Source: UMGS755 sp045602005 (lineage in GTDB: Bacteria; Bacillota; Clostridia; UBA1381; UBA9506). From it: DNA of 18,210 nucleotides. The stretch lies in assembly GCA_045602005.1 (NCBI GenBank), contig JAZSAS010000062.1, forward strand, positions 1 through 18,210. Reading direction: 5' to 3'. A model generated the notes under the pieces. That model was not told where the DNA came from. It searched no databases and worked only from the letters and a program-made list of their open reading frames with translations. Each line of letters opens with the position of its first letter. Positions within the stretch are counted from its first letter, which is position 1. This document shows positions 1 to 6,792 of the stretch, one piece after another. Made by a program: the position numbers and the translations under genes.

Positions 1-3
1 ATA

Positions 4-28
4 TGAAGTGAACCCCAAAGTTTAGACA
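4..28. repeat. IS left terminal inverted repeat
   Basis: This 25-bp end is downstream of orfB. It pairs with 1289-1313 with five mismatches. It starts with TGA, as the other end does when read inward. Confidence 0.8.
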
Positions 29-38
29 AAATTAAATA

Positions 39-839
39 TTAACTTGCTTGTGAATGAGTTCGGTATTGCACCGGACTCATTCCTTTTAGTTTCATAGAAA
101 TTCTTTCGTTGTTGTAATAATCAATATATCTTTTTAATTCAGCGATGAAAGCGTTAACGCTTTCAAATTTTTCACCATAAAACATTTCAACTTTTAATCT
201 GCCAAAGAAATTTTCCATAGCTCCGTTATCCATGCAATTGCCTTTTCTCGACATACTTTGGGTAATATTATGCTCTGATAGTAACCGTTGATATTCTGCG
301 TGTTGGTACTGCCATCCTTGATCGGAATGAAATAATGGTCTTGCATCGGCTGGAAGTTTCCTGAACAATCCTTCAAGCATTTCTCTAATTTGACATAGGT
401 TTGGACTTAATGAAATTGAATATGAAATAATTTCTCTGTTGTATAAATCCATTACAGGTGATAAATACACTTTGTCATCACATACTTTAAATTCGGTTAC
501 ATCTGTTGTAAGCTTTTCAAATGGTTCTGCGGCTGTGAAATCTCTTTTAAGCAAGTTGTCAGCTACTTTACCAATCTCGCCTCTATATGAATGATACTTG
601 CCATTTTTACGTTGTTTTCCTTTGATATTAAGCTCGTTCATCAGTTTTAATACAGTTTTATGGTTTAGTGTATATCCCTTTTGTTTTAGTACGAATAAAA
701 TTCTACGATAACCATATCTACCTTTGTTAGCACTAAATATATCTTGAATTTCGTTTTTTTCTTTCTCATATTTATCCGTGATCGGGTGTTGTATGTAGTA
801 ATAAAAGGTACTACGTGCTAATTCTGATAATTGCAACAA
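39..839 (-). CDS. IS3-family transposase OrfB (DDE integrase)
   Basis: OrfB is the catalytic part of the transposase, a retroviral-integrase-fold (rve) DDE recombinase that cuts and joins the IS ends. An HTH_21-type segment with RYGYRRI lies at residues 41-47. The catalytic residues are D113 (TTDVTEF), D173 (HSDQGWQYQ) and E209 (DNGAMENF), with 35 residues between the second D and the E, the DD(35)E spacing of the IS3 family. The C-terminal NERISMKLKGMSPVQYR motif is also typical. The annotated TTG start at 839 is only formal. The reading frame is open further upstream, through residues reading AIVDELRHRYPLKDLL, to the end of orfA. Since orfB is in the -1 frame relative to orfA, the functional product is most likely an OrfAB fusion of about 410 residues. 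Confidence 0.92.
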   Translation of the reverse strand: MLQLSELARSTFYYYIQHPITDKYEKEKNEIQDIFSANKGRYGYRRILFVLKQKGYTLNHKTVLKLMNELNIKGKQRKNGKYHSYRGEIGKVADNLLKRDFTAAEPFEKLTTDVTEFKVCDDKVYLSPVMDLYNREIISYSISLSPNLCQIREMLEGLFRKLPADARPLFHSDQGWQYQHAEYQRLLSEHNITQSMSRKGNCMDNGAMENFFGRLKVEMFYGEKFESVNAFIAELKRYIDYYNNERISMKLKGMSPVQYRTHSQAS

Positions 840-874
840 GTCTTTTAATGGATATCTATGCCTTAATTCATCGA

Positions 875-1267
875 CTATTGCCGCTTTTTCTCTTCCTCTT
901 GAATTCTTTTCTGAACTAAGGCATCGAGTTTTTTTAAGTATTCTATCTCCATTCTAAGACGTTGATTTTCTGCAATTAAATCTTCTTTAACTTTTTTATC
1001 AAGTTTAGGTGGGCGACCTTTTCGTATATTACTTGCTTTGCAAGCTCTACCTCGTCTATCATTCATCAGACCTTCGGCTCCTTCTTCTAAGAATATGCGT
1101 TCCCACCGTTGAACTGTTTTTACATAGTTTAAATCTTGTCCTCTGGAAATATTCCAATATTTTCGTACCGTTTCCCTATAGCCTAAATGGTGTTCTCGCA
1201 TATCCATTATAACAGATATTTTGAATTCTGACGAGTAGGTTTTGTAAATTTGTCCTTTTTTTGCCAT
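875..1267 (-). CDS. IS3-family transposase OrfA (HTH protein)
   Basis: OrfA (130 aa) supplies the helix-turn-helix that recognises the IS ends, and its C-terminal leucine-zipper-like coiled coil (around ENQRLRMEIEYLKKLDALV) mediates oligomerisation. I chose the ATG at 1267 (MAKKGQIYKTY) over a TTG 18 bases upstream because a GGAGGT ribosome binding site at 1278-1283 sits 10 bases before it. The right terminal repeat lies immediately upstream, as is normal for IS3 elements. The frame ends at 875 in a lysine-rich tail encoded by an A-rich run where frameshifting into orfB is expected. Confidence 0.9.
   Translation of the reverse strand: MAKKGQIYKTYSSEFKISVIMDMREHHLGYRETVRKYWNISRGQDLNYVKTVQRWERIFLEEGAEGLMNDRRGRACKASNIRKGRPPKLDKKVKEDLIAENQRLRMEIEYLKKLDALVQKRIQEEEKKRQ
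884..890 (-). promoter_or_regulatory. Candidate -1 frameshift site between orfA and orfB
   Basis: On the minus strand the bases GAAAAAG near the end of orfA place two lysine codons (AAA AAG) just before the orfA stop. This contains the A AAG slip motif used by several IS3-family elements, though not the full A6G heptamer. OrfB lies in the -1 frame and is open across the site. Translation after the shift gives AIVDELRHRYPLKDLL, a junction that resembles intact IS150-type transposases. Confidence 0.6.
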
Positions 1268-1288
1268 AAAAATATGCACCTCCAAAAG

Positions 1289-1313
1289 TGTCTAACTTTT
1301 GGGGTGCATATCA
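1289..1313. repeat. IS right terminal inverted repeat
   Basis: This 25-bp end is upstream of orfA. Read inward on the minus strand it contains TGCACCCCAAAAGTTAGACA, a core that I recall as typical of IS150-like IS3 elements. It is followed outward by ATA at 1314-1316, matching the bases at 1-3. Confidence 0.8.
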
Positions 1314-1340
1314 ATAGCGGGTGGATTTTCATTTTCGGGC

Positions 1341-1363
1341 ATAGCCATAATACTATTGGCTAT
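1341..1363. repeat. Small inverted repeat in intergenic DNA
   Basis: ATAGCCA at 1341-1347 and TGGCTAT at 1357-1363 form a 7-bp hairpin with a 9-base loop. It has no T-tract and no obvious function. The rest of the stretch from 1317 to 1438 holds no convincing gene or RNA. Confidence 0.35.
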
Positions 1364-1438
1364 TCTACATTGTGATTTTTAATGGTCTATCAGCCTTGCA
1401 ACTGTTACTTACTACCCATAAATGGGTTCTCTTTGTGC

Positions 1439-1570
1439 AAGGCTTCCCCTTGAGGGGAAGCTGTCGAGCACAGCGAGACTGATGAGGTGTATTTTATATA
1501 TCTTAATTTTTTTGCCACCTCATCCGACTTTTGCTTCGCAAAACCCACCTGCCCCTCAAGGGGAAGGCTT
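1439..1570. repeat. MITE-like palindromic repeat element (132 bp)
   Basis: The outer arms start with AAGGCTTCCCCTTGAGGGG on the left and end in CCCCTCAAGGGGAAGGCTT on the right. The arms continue inward to GATGAGGTG (1481-1489) and its complement CACCTCATC (1516-1524). The arm between these cores has diverged. Each outer arm is itself nearly palindromic (CTTCCCC and GGGGAAG halves). There is no open reading frame of note. From memory, elements with these CTTCCCCT...GATGAGGTG cores are widespread intergenic repeats in gut Clostridia. The name and mobility are inference; the inverted-repeat structure is seen directly. Confidence 0.7.
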
Positions 1571-1702
1571 CTCAATAAATTGTTTGTGCTATACTACAAT
1601 ACTTCAAAATAATATACCTTTTCGTATAATTTACTTCGGTGTCTATTCATCGGTAAACCTCTATAGAACCACGCGACTATCCCGTAGTTTTCGTTATACG
1701 AC
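1571..1702. other. Intergenic DNA with no recognised feature
   Basis: This stretch between the MITE-like repeat and the leuS terminator is AT-rich. I see no credible gene, RNA or strong hairpin in it. Confidence 0.5.
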
Positions 1703-1737
1703 AAAGAGCGGCCATCATTTTTTGATAGCCGCTCTTT
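1703..1737 (-). terminator. Rho-independent terminator after leuS
   Basis: AAAGAGCGGC (1703-1712) pairs with GCCGCTCTTT (1728-1737). Four further pairs inside the stem follow a single mismatch, with a T-rich loop. It lies 14 bases beyond the leuS stop codon and closes the trxA-leuS operon. On the minus strand the T-tract is short (TTTG), so strength is uncertain. The stem could also act in the plus direction. Confidence 0.75.
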
Positions 1738-1750
1738 TATAGTCCAATTT

Positions 1751-4162
1751 TTATTTTACCACAAAGTTTACCAGCTTGTCAGGCACACAAACAGTTTTTA
1801 CAACTGTTTTTCCGTTGATAAGTTGTTGTACCTTTTCTTCAGCCAGCGCCGCCTTTTCTAAATCTTCACGAGAAAGGCCGGCAGCCACCATAATTTTATC
1901 CCGCACCTTGCCATTTAACTGAACCACAATCTCAACTGCTGCGTCATGGGTCTTGGCTTCGTCATATATGGGCCACGCCGCTTCATGAAGCCGACCGCCG
2001 AAACCAGCAAGCTCCCACATTTCTTCTGTGATATGCGGTGCTGTGGGATTCAGCAAAAGCAGAAAGGTTTTAAGCTCGCCACGGGTGATGCTACCTTTTT
2101 TATAGAAATCGTTAATCAGCGCCATCAAAGTGGCAATGGCTGTGTTGAACTTCATTCGTTCGATGTCTTCTGTAACCTTCTTAACCGTTTTATGCATGGT
2201 GTTTTCCAGTTCAGCAGAATAGCCTTCTTCATCATTTAAAATTTCCTGCAGATTCCAGACTCGTTCCATGAACCGGTAACAACCCTTCACACCATTCATC
2301 GACCAAGGGGTTGCCTGGTCAAAGGCACCGATGAACATTTCATAGGTACGGAAGGTGTCCGCCCCAAAATCATTAACAATGTCATCCGGATTCACAACAT
2401 TGCCACGGGATTTTGACATTTTTTCATTGTTCTCGCCCAGAATCATACCATGAGAAGTACGTTTCTGATACGGCTCCGGTGTGTTAACAACACCAATGTC
2501 ATACAGGAATTTATGCCAGAACCGGGAGTATAACAAATGAAGGGTGGTATGCTCCATGCCGCCGTTATACCAATCAACAGGCATCCAATAGTTAATGGCC
2601 TCCTGAGAGGCAGCTGCGGTGTCGCAATGAGGGTCGATATAACGCAGGAAGTACCAGGAAGAGCCTGCCCACTGAGGCATGGTGTCTGTTTCCCGCACAG
2701 CATGACCGCCGCATTTAGGACAGGTTGTGTTCACCCAATCTTCAATCTTAGACAGAGGAGATTCTCCATTGTCTGTGGGTTCGTAATTATCCACTTCCGG
2801 TAATGTCAAAGGCAACTCCGATTCCGGCAAGGCAACCCAGCCGCATTTGTCACAATGCACAAGGGGAATGGGCTCACCCCAATACCGCTGACGGGAGAAT
2901 ACCCAGTCACGAAGCTTGTAATTGACTTTTTTGCGGCCAATGCCTTTTTCCTCTAAATAGTCACGAATGGCACTAATTGCCTCCTTGACCTCCATGCCGT
3001 CTAAAAATCCGGAGTTGACCATAATGCCGCTATCAACGTTTGTGTAGGCAGCCTTCTGCACGTCCTCGCCGCCGGAAACAACCTCAATAATAGGCAGGTT
3101 GAATTTCTTCGCAAAATCCCAGTCACGGTCATCATGTGCTGGCACAGCCATAATCGCACCGGTGCCATAGCTCATGAGCACATAATCAGAAATGAAGATA
3201 GGAATTTCCTTGCCATTCACAGGGTTAACGGCGCAAAGACCATTCAGGCACACGCCGGTTTTTTCCTTGGCAAGCTCTGTCCGCTCAAACTCAGATTTCT
3301 TAGCTGCTTCTTCACGATAGGCCATCGCCTCATCGTAATTTGCAATCTTGTCTTTATATTTTTCAACGTAAGGATGCTCAGGAGACAACACCATATAGGT
3401 AGCGCCAAACAGGGTGTCAGGACGGGTGGTATACACCACAACTTTATCCTCTGTGCCGCTGATGGCAAACTCAACTTCTGCGCCCTCAGAACGGCCAATC
3501 CAGTTCTTTTGCTGGGTTTTGACCTTTTCTATGTAATTTAAATCGTCCAAATCGTCAATGAGTCGCTGTGCATATTCCGTAATTTTCAGCATCCACTGGC
3601 TCTTGTTCCGACGGACAACCTCGCTGCCACAACGCTCGCAAACACCATTCACAACTTCTTCATTTGCAAGACCAACCTTGCAGGAAGTACAGAAGTTAAT
3701 GGGCATTTCCTGCTTATAAGCAAGACCCTTTTCAAACAGCTTTAGAAAAATCCACTGGGTCCATTTATAATAAGCCGGGTCTGTGGTGTTGATTTCCCTT
3801 GTCCAGTCAAAAGAAAAACCAATGCTTTTCAGCTGACGTTTGAAGTTTGCCACATTATCTGCCGTTACCTTTTTAGGATGAATCTTGTTGGCAATGGCAA
3901 AATTCTCTGTGGGCAAACCAAACGCATCCCAACCAATGGGATATAGCACGTTATAACCCTCTAATCTCCGCTTACGGGAAACGATATCCAGTGCTGTATA
4001 GCTTCTGGGATGACCCACATGTAATCCGTGTCCCGAAGGGTAGGGAAACTCCACCAGGGCATAAAACTTAGGCAGGCTGGTATCATCTAGCGCACGGAAG
4101 GTGTTTTCCTTCTCCCAGACTGACTGCCACTTTTTTTCAATTTCCTGAAATTGATACTCCAT
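1751..4162 (-). CDS. leuS: Leucyl-tRNA synthetase
   Basis: LeuRS attaches leucine to tRNA-Leu using ATP in the cytoplasm. The 803-residue length is normal for the bacterial enzyme. The class I HIGH-type motif is seen as HVGH at residues 48-51 (after PYPSGHGL), and the KMSKS loop is exact at 581-585. Zinc-type cysteine pairs are C158/C161 with C175/C178, and C437/C440 with C481/C484. The CP1 editing domain is present, with TTRPDTLFGATY at 245-256 and GTGAIMAVPAHDDRD at 333-347. The start ATG is preceded by AGGAGG overlapping the 3' end of rsfS, so the two are translationally close. It is the last gene of the operon, and no T-box leader is seen because the gene is transcribed from far upstream. 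Confidence 0.98.
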   Translation of the reverse strand: MEYQFQEIEKKWQSVWEKENTFRALDDTSLPKFYALVEFPYPSGHGLHVGHPRSYTALDIVSRKRRLEGYNVLYPIGWDAFGLPTENFAIANKIHPKKVTADNVANFKRQLKSIGFSFDWTREINTTDPAYYKWTQWIFLKLFEKGLAYKQEMPINFCTSCKVGLANEEVVNGVCERCGSEVVRRNKSQWMLKITEYAQRLIDDLDDLNYIEKVKTQQKNWIGRSEGAEVEFAISGTEDKVVVYTTRPDTLFGATYMVLSPEHPYVEKYKDKIANYDEAMAYREEAAKKSEFERTELAKEKTGVCLNGLCAVNPVNGKEIPIFISDYVLMSYGTGAIMAVPAHDDRDWDFAKKFNLPIIEVVSGGEDVQKAAYTNVDSGIMVNSGFLDGMEVKEAISAIRDYLEEKGIGRKKVNYKLRDWVFSRQRYWGEPIPLVHCDKCGWVALPESELPLTLPEVDNYEPTDNGESPLSKIEDWVNTTCPKCGGHAVRETDTMPQWAGSSWYFLRYIDPHCDTAAASQEAINYWMPVDWYNGGMEHTTLHLLYSRFWHKFLYDIGVVNTPEPYQKRTSHGMILGENNEKMSKSRGNVVNPDDIVNDFGADTFRTYEMFIGAFDQATPWSMNGVKGCYRFMERVWNLQEILNDEEGYSAELENTMHKTVKKVTEDIERMKFNTAIATLMALINDFYKKGSITRGELKTFLLLLNPTAPHITEEMWELAGFGGRLHEAAWPIYDEAKTHDAAVEIVVQLNGKVRDKIMVAAGLSREDLEKAALAEEKVQQLINGKTVVKTVCVPDKLVNFVVK

Positions 4163-4167
4163 CCTCT

Positions 4168-4527
4168 TTAGTCCTCCTCTATCATTTCGTCTAAAGAAAG
4201 CTCTTCCGCATCTGACCAGAGCTTCTCAAGACCGTAAAATTCACGGGTTTCCTGATAAAATATATGCACAATCACATCAGAATAATCCATTAAAATCCAG
4301 CTAAGGCCCTGCTTGCCCTCTTTTTGCAGGAGAGAAACACCCTGCAGCTCCATGGCATCCTCCAGGGTATCGGCCAGAGCCTTTACCTGGGTTGTAGAGG
4401 TAGCAGAACAAATGACAAAATAGTCTGCCAAAAGTGTGAGCCCCGATACCTTCAGTGCCTTAATATCCTTCGCCTTTTTATTATCTAAATGCCGGATAAT
4501 GGCTAATACTTTTTCTTCTGCTGTCAT
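4168..4527 (-). CDS. rsfS: Ribosomal silencing factor RsfS (YbeB/Iojap family)
   Basis: RsfS binds uL14 on the 50S subunit and blocks subunit joining when nutrients are scarce. The 119-residue length fits the family. The conserved motifs ADYFVICSATSTTQVKAL (residues 34-51) and WILMDYSDVIVHIF followed by FYGLEKLWSDA are clear. The start codon overlaps the yqeK stop by four bases (ATGA), which implies translational coupling. Its ribosome binding site (GGAGAAGG) lies inside yqeK. The acidic C-terminus ends five bases before leuS. The yqeK-rsfS-leuS order supports the assignment. Confidence 0.96.
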   Translation of the reverse strand: MTAEEKVLAIIRHLDNKKAKDIKALKVSGLTLLADYFVICSATSTTQVKALADTLEDAMELQGVSLLQKEGKQGLSWILMDYSDVIVHIFYQETREFYGLEKLWSDAEELSLDEMIEED

Positions 4528-5123
4528 ACCGTCACCTTCTCCTTACATACTTCCAAAAAATATTGCTGTGCCGCCATGGTCTGGCTATGTAGCTTTCTGT
4601 GCTTGTGCTGAACATGGTCGATGGAACGCTCTAGGGCAAACAGCATGGCACAGTCTAGGTTTGTTCTGGCAAGCTGCCGCAACTCCTCAAGTCCCTCAAA
4701 GGGTTTGCGGTTCGGCTCAATGCAATCTGCCAGATAGAGAATTTTCTCCAGGTCGGTCATGTTCTCTCTGCCCAGGGTATGATATTTCACAGCGCCAATG
4801 ATTTCTAAATCTGTTATGCCGAATTCCGGCTCTAACATGTGTGCTCCCAAATCTGCATGAATCAGGGCTCGCTGCTCACGCTTGACCGGATCAAGCTCCA
4901 CGCCCATTGTTTCACACCGCCGGAGCATTTCTGCCTTGTCTAAATCCTTGGCACAGTCATGCAAAAGACCGGCAAGCCGTGCCTTTTCCTGATTCACACC
5001 AAAAATTTTGGCCAGCTCCACCGATGTTTCCATCACACCCAGAGAGTGCCGGTAACGTCCCGGCGTTAACATGCCCTCCAGCTTTTTTTCCATTGTTTCA
5101 AGCTCCATGTTGGAAAATTCCAT
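4524..5123 (-). CDS. yqeK: HD-domain bis(5'-nucleosyl)-tetraphosphatase (symmetrical) YqeK
   Basis: YqeK enzymes hydrolyse diadenosine tetraphosphate symmetrically to two ADP, removing an alarmone-like by-product of aminoacyl-tRNA synthetases. The metal-binding HD-domain ligands are visible as H26 (RYRHSLGV), H55-D56 (LLHDCAKD), H89, H115 (KYHTLG) and D133 (LADCIEPNR). The protein is 199 residues, close to the usual length. AACGGAGG precedes the ATG at 5123. It sits between nadD and rsfS, its conserved Firmicutes location. The activity is known for the family (B. subtilis and S. aureus YqeK), not shown here. Confidence 0.95.
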   Translation of the reverse strand: MEFSNMELETMEKKLEGMLTPGRYRHSLGVMETSVELAKIFGVNQEKARLAGLLHDCAKDLDKAEMLRRCETMGVELDPVKREQRALIHADLGAHMLEPEFGITDLEIIGAVKYHTLGRENMTDLEKILYLADCIEPNRKPFEGLEELRQLARTNLDCAMLFALERSIDHVQHKHRKLHSQTMAAQQYFLEVCKEKVTV

Positions 5124-5142
5124 TTTATCCTCCGTTAAATCT

Positions 5143-5742
5143 CTAACATTTCGATTGATACAGCTTATGCATCATGATATAGTCATGCACCGCCTGAGGC
5201 ACCAGACGGGAAATGTCTTTGCCCTCAGCCACCATGTTGCGAATTTGAGTTGAAGAAATATCCATAAAAATATTGTCCAGAAAAAAGACCCTGGGAGGTG
5301 TTTCGTCTCCCTCAAACCGTGATAAAAGACTTTCCTTGTCGGCATCAGGGCGGGAAACAACCACAAAGCTGCAGAGCTGCATCAACTCCCGGTAATGCCA
5401 CCAGGAAGGCATGTCACGAAAAGAATCAGCACCAATGATGAAAAAAAGCTCATCCTCAGGATATACCTCTAAAAAATGCTGTACAGTTTCCACGCTGTAG
5501 CTCTTTTCCGTTCGGGAAAGCTCCCATTCAGAAACCTGAGCCCCCTCTGCTTCCGCCGCCAGCCGCACCATGGCAAGGCGGTGCTTTTTATCGGTAATTG
5601 TCTGGTCCGCCTTATGGGGCGGGTCGCCGGCAGGAATAAACACAATGCTGTCAAGCTGCAGATGATTTTTGGCTGCCTGCGCCACCTTCATGTGCCCGTT
5701 GTGCAATGGGTCAAAGGTGCCGCCATATAACCCTGTTTTCAC
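5143..5742 (-). CDS. nadD: Nicotinate-nucleotide adenylyltransferase
   Basis: NadD transfers AMP from ATP to nicotinate mononucleotide to make deamido-NAD, a core step in NAD synthesis. The nucleotidyltransferase signature GGTFDPLHNGH is at residues 7-17 and the ISSTQIR motif at 162-168. The length of 199 aa is typical. The start is GTG at 5742 (first residues MKTGLYGG), preceded by AAAGGA. The gene lies 13 bases after yhbY and 19 bases before yqeK in the conserved cluster. Confidence 0.97.
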   Translation of the reverse strand: MKTGLYGGTFDPLHNGHMKVAQAAKNHLQLDSIVFIPAGDPPHKADQTITDKKHRLAMVRLAAEAEGAQVSEWELSRTEKSYSVETVQHFLEVYPEDELFFIIGADSFRDMPSWWHYRELMQLCSFVVVSRPDADKESLLSRFEGDETPPRVFFLDNIFMDISSTQIRNMVAEGKDISRLVPQAVHDYIMMHKLYQSKC

Positions 5743-5755
5743 AAAACCAGTCCTT

Positions 5756-6043
5756 TTAAATCACAATTGTTTTATTATCTTTCGATTCTCTGTAGAGCAC
5801 AAATTTCGAGCCAATGGCCTGCACCGGCTCAGCGCCCAATTTCTCTGCCACATAGCCGCAGGTTGCCTTAGTGTCTAAAAGTGCTGTTTCTAAAATCGTC
5901 ACCTTAACGAGCTCTCGGGCCTCCAGCGCGTCATCCACCTGCTTTAAAAAGTTGTCGCAAATGCCGCCCTTGCCAATTTGCAAAATGGCAGGAATTTTAT
6001 TGGCCATGCCCCGCAGTGTCGCTCTTTGTTTGCTTGTAATCAT
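5756..6043 (-). CDS. yhbY: Ribosome assembly RNA-binding protein YhbY (CRM domain)
   Basis: YhbY is a small CRM-domain protein associated with maturation of the 50S subunit. The 95-residue protein begins with the family motif MITSKQRATLRGMAN, carries the GKGG RNA-binding loop at residues 24-27 and ends with QAIGSKFVLYR close to the C-terminus. An AGGAGA ribosome binding site precedes the ATG. It sits directly upstream of nadD, as in B. subtilis (yhbY/yqeI-nadD-yqeK). Upstream here is trxA rather than the obg or aroE genes seen in some relatives. Confidence 0.95.
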   Translation of the reverse strand: MITSKQRATLRGMANKIPAILQIGKGGICDNFLKQVDDALEARELVKVTILETALLDTKATCGYVAEKLGAEPVQAIGSKFVLYRESKDNKTIVI

Positions 6044-6057
6044 GAAAAATCTCCTGT

Positions 6058-6387
6058 CTACAGTGCTTTTTTAAGCATTTCTTCAAAGTGTGCCTTAGGA
6101 TATGCACCGGAAACCTGTTCTACAATCTCCCCGTTTTTAAAAATGATTACTGTGGGAATGGTCATCACATCATAAGTCACGGCAAGCTTGCTTTCTTCAT
6201 CCACATTCACCTTGCCCACCTTGGCTTTGCCTGCATACTCCTCTGCCAGCTGGTCAATTAAGGGCGAAACCATTCTGCAGGGACCGCACCAAGAGGCCCA
6301 GAAATCAACCAAAACAGGTTCTGTCGCCTGCAATACCTCTTTTTCAAAATTCGCTTCTGTCAATGTTAAAACTGCTTCATTTGCCAT
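6058..6387 (-). CDS. trxA: Thioredoxin
   Basis: Thioredoxin is a cytoplasmic dithiol reductant for enzymes such as ribonucleotide reductase and peroxidases. The 109-residue protein has the exact WCGPC active site at residues 33-37 and the cis-proline at P78 (TIPTV). No signal peptide is present. An AAGGGAAGG ribosome binding site precedes the ATG. It is the first gene of the operon that runs to leuS, only 14 bases before yhbY, so redox and translation functions are probably co-transcribed. No thioredoxin reductase gene is in the window. Confidence 0.97.
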   Translation of the reverse strand: MANEAVLTLTEANFEKEVLQATEPVLVDFWASWCGPCRMVSPLIDQLAEEYAGKAKVGKVNVDEESKLAVTYDVMTIPTVIIFKNGEIVEQVSGAYPKAHFEEMLKKAL

Positions 6388-6434
6388 AAAAGCACCTTCC
6401 CTTCTTCTGTTGTTATTATAAACCGCCGAAGACC

Positions 6435-6463
6435 AAATTATTTCCCGGCACGATAATTTCCAA
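6435..6463 (-). promoter_or_regulatory. Candidate promoter of the trxA-leuS operon
   Basis: On the minus strand TTGGAA (6463-6458) and TAATTT (6440-6435) are separated by 17 bases, a passable vegetative pair. An alternative -10, TATAAT at 6420-6415, has no good -35. Either would give a short leader before trxA. Confidence 0.35.
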
Positions 6464-6597
6464 TCTTTATCATATCACAAAACTGGCTTTTTGTAAATAA
6501 AAATGTAGCAAAACCGTGAAAACTTCCGGAATAAATTATGAAAAAATTATTTTTTCAACATTTTTCAGCCCCCGGCTGCAAAAATGGCAATGCCAAG

Positions 6598-6641
6598 GTG
6601 TTGTTGCGTGAGGACAAAACACATTTTCAAAGTAACAACAC
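6598..6641. repeat. Unassigned hairpin between trxA and uppP
   Basis: GTGTTGTTGC (6598-6607) can pair with GTAACAACAC (6632-6641) through ten pairs including one G-T wobble, with a 24-base loop. A further odd palindrome, TGGCAATGCCA, lies at 6585-6595. There is no T-tract typical of a terminator. The rest of 6464-6597 is AT-rich with no gene that I can support. Confidence 0.4.
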
Positions 6642-6689
6642 GCAAAATTAATAAAAACTTCGTCTTCTATAGTGCTTTTATAACAAAAA

Positions 6690-6715
6690 CTGGCACCGTG
6701 CAAAAACGATGCCAG
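6690..6715 (-). terminator. Rho-independent terminator after uppP
   Basis: CTGGCACCG (6690-6698) pairs with CGATGCCAG (6707-6715) with one mismatch. On the minus strand the stem is followed by TTTTTGTT. It lies about 80 bases after the uppP stop and ends that operon before the trxA promoter region. A T-rich run also follows on the plus strand. Confidence 0.75.
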
Positions 6716-6792
6716 CTGTTGTTTTTGTAAAATTCACTTCTGCAATAGTCCTTTTTTGATACCTGCCATTACTGATGCCGGCACTTGTTCTG

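Larger units (their letters stand above)
4..1313 (-). mobile_element. Complete IS3-family (IS150-like) insertion sequence
   Basis: The element is bounded by imperfect 25-bp terminal inverted repeats at 4-28 and 1289-1313, which agree at 20 of 25 positions by my alignment, start with TGA and share the cores ACCCCAAA and TTAGACA. The trinucleotide ATA lies just outside both ends (1-3 and 1314-1316), as expected for a 3-bp target duplication of this family. Inside are orfA and orfB on the minus strand in -1 relative frames, with a complete DDE catalytic triad. The element is visibly more AT-rich than the neighbouring housekeeping genes, consistent with recent arrival. Nothing in it is obviously broken, so it may be mobile. 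The left flank is only three bases, so the left target repeat could be a chance match. The IS150 subgroup is inferred from the ends and the protein motifs. Confidence 0.9.

Noticed and set aside
1422..1742. 106-residue open frame on the plus strand
   Set aside because: It runs through the MITE-like inverted repeat and the leuS terminator, lacks a ribosome binding site and has no protein-like pattern.
3134..3541. Long plus-strand open frame inside leuS
   Set aside because: It is antisense to a full-length, strongly conserved synthetase gene and reads as a shadow frame.
6727..6775. Possible tiny peptide frame downstream of uppP (minus strand, MAGIKKGLLQK)
   Set aside because: It has only 11 codons from its ATG, with no ribosome binding site, and sits between the uppP stop and its terminator.
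4163..6792. T-box leader for leuS
   Set aside because: The T-box signature (AGGGTGG..ACCGCG) is absent on the minus strand, both near leuS and upstream of trxA.
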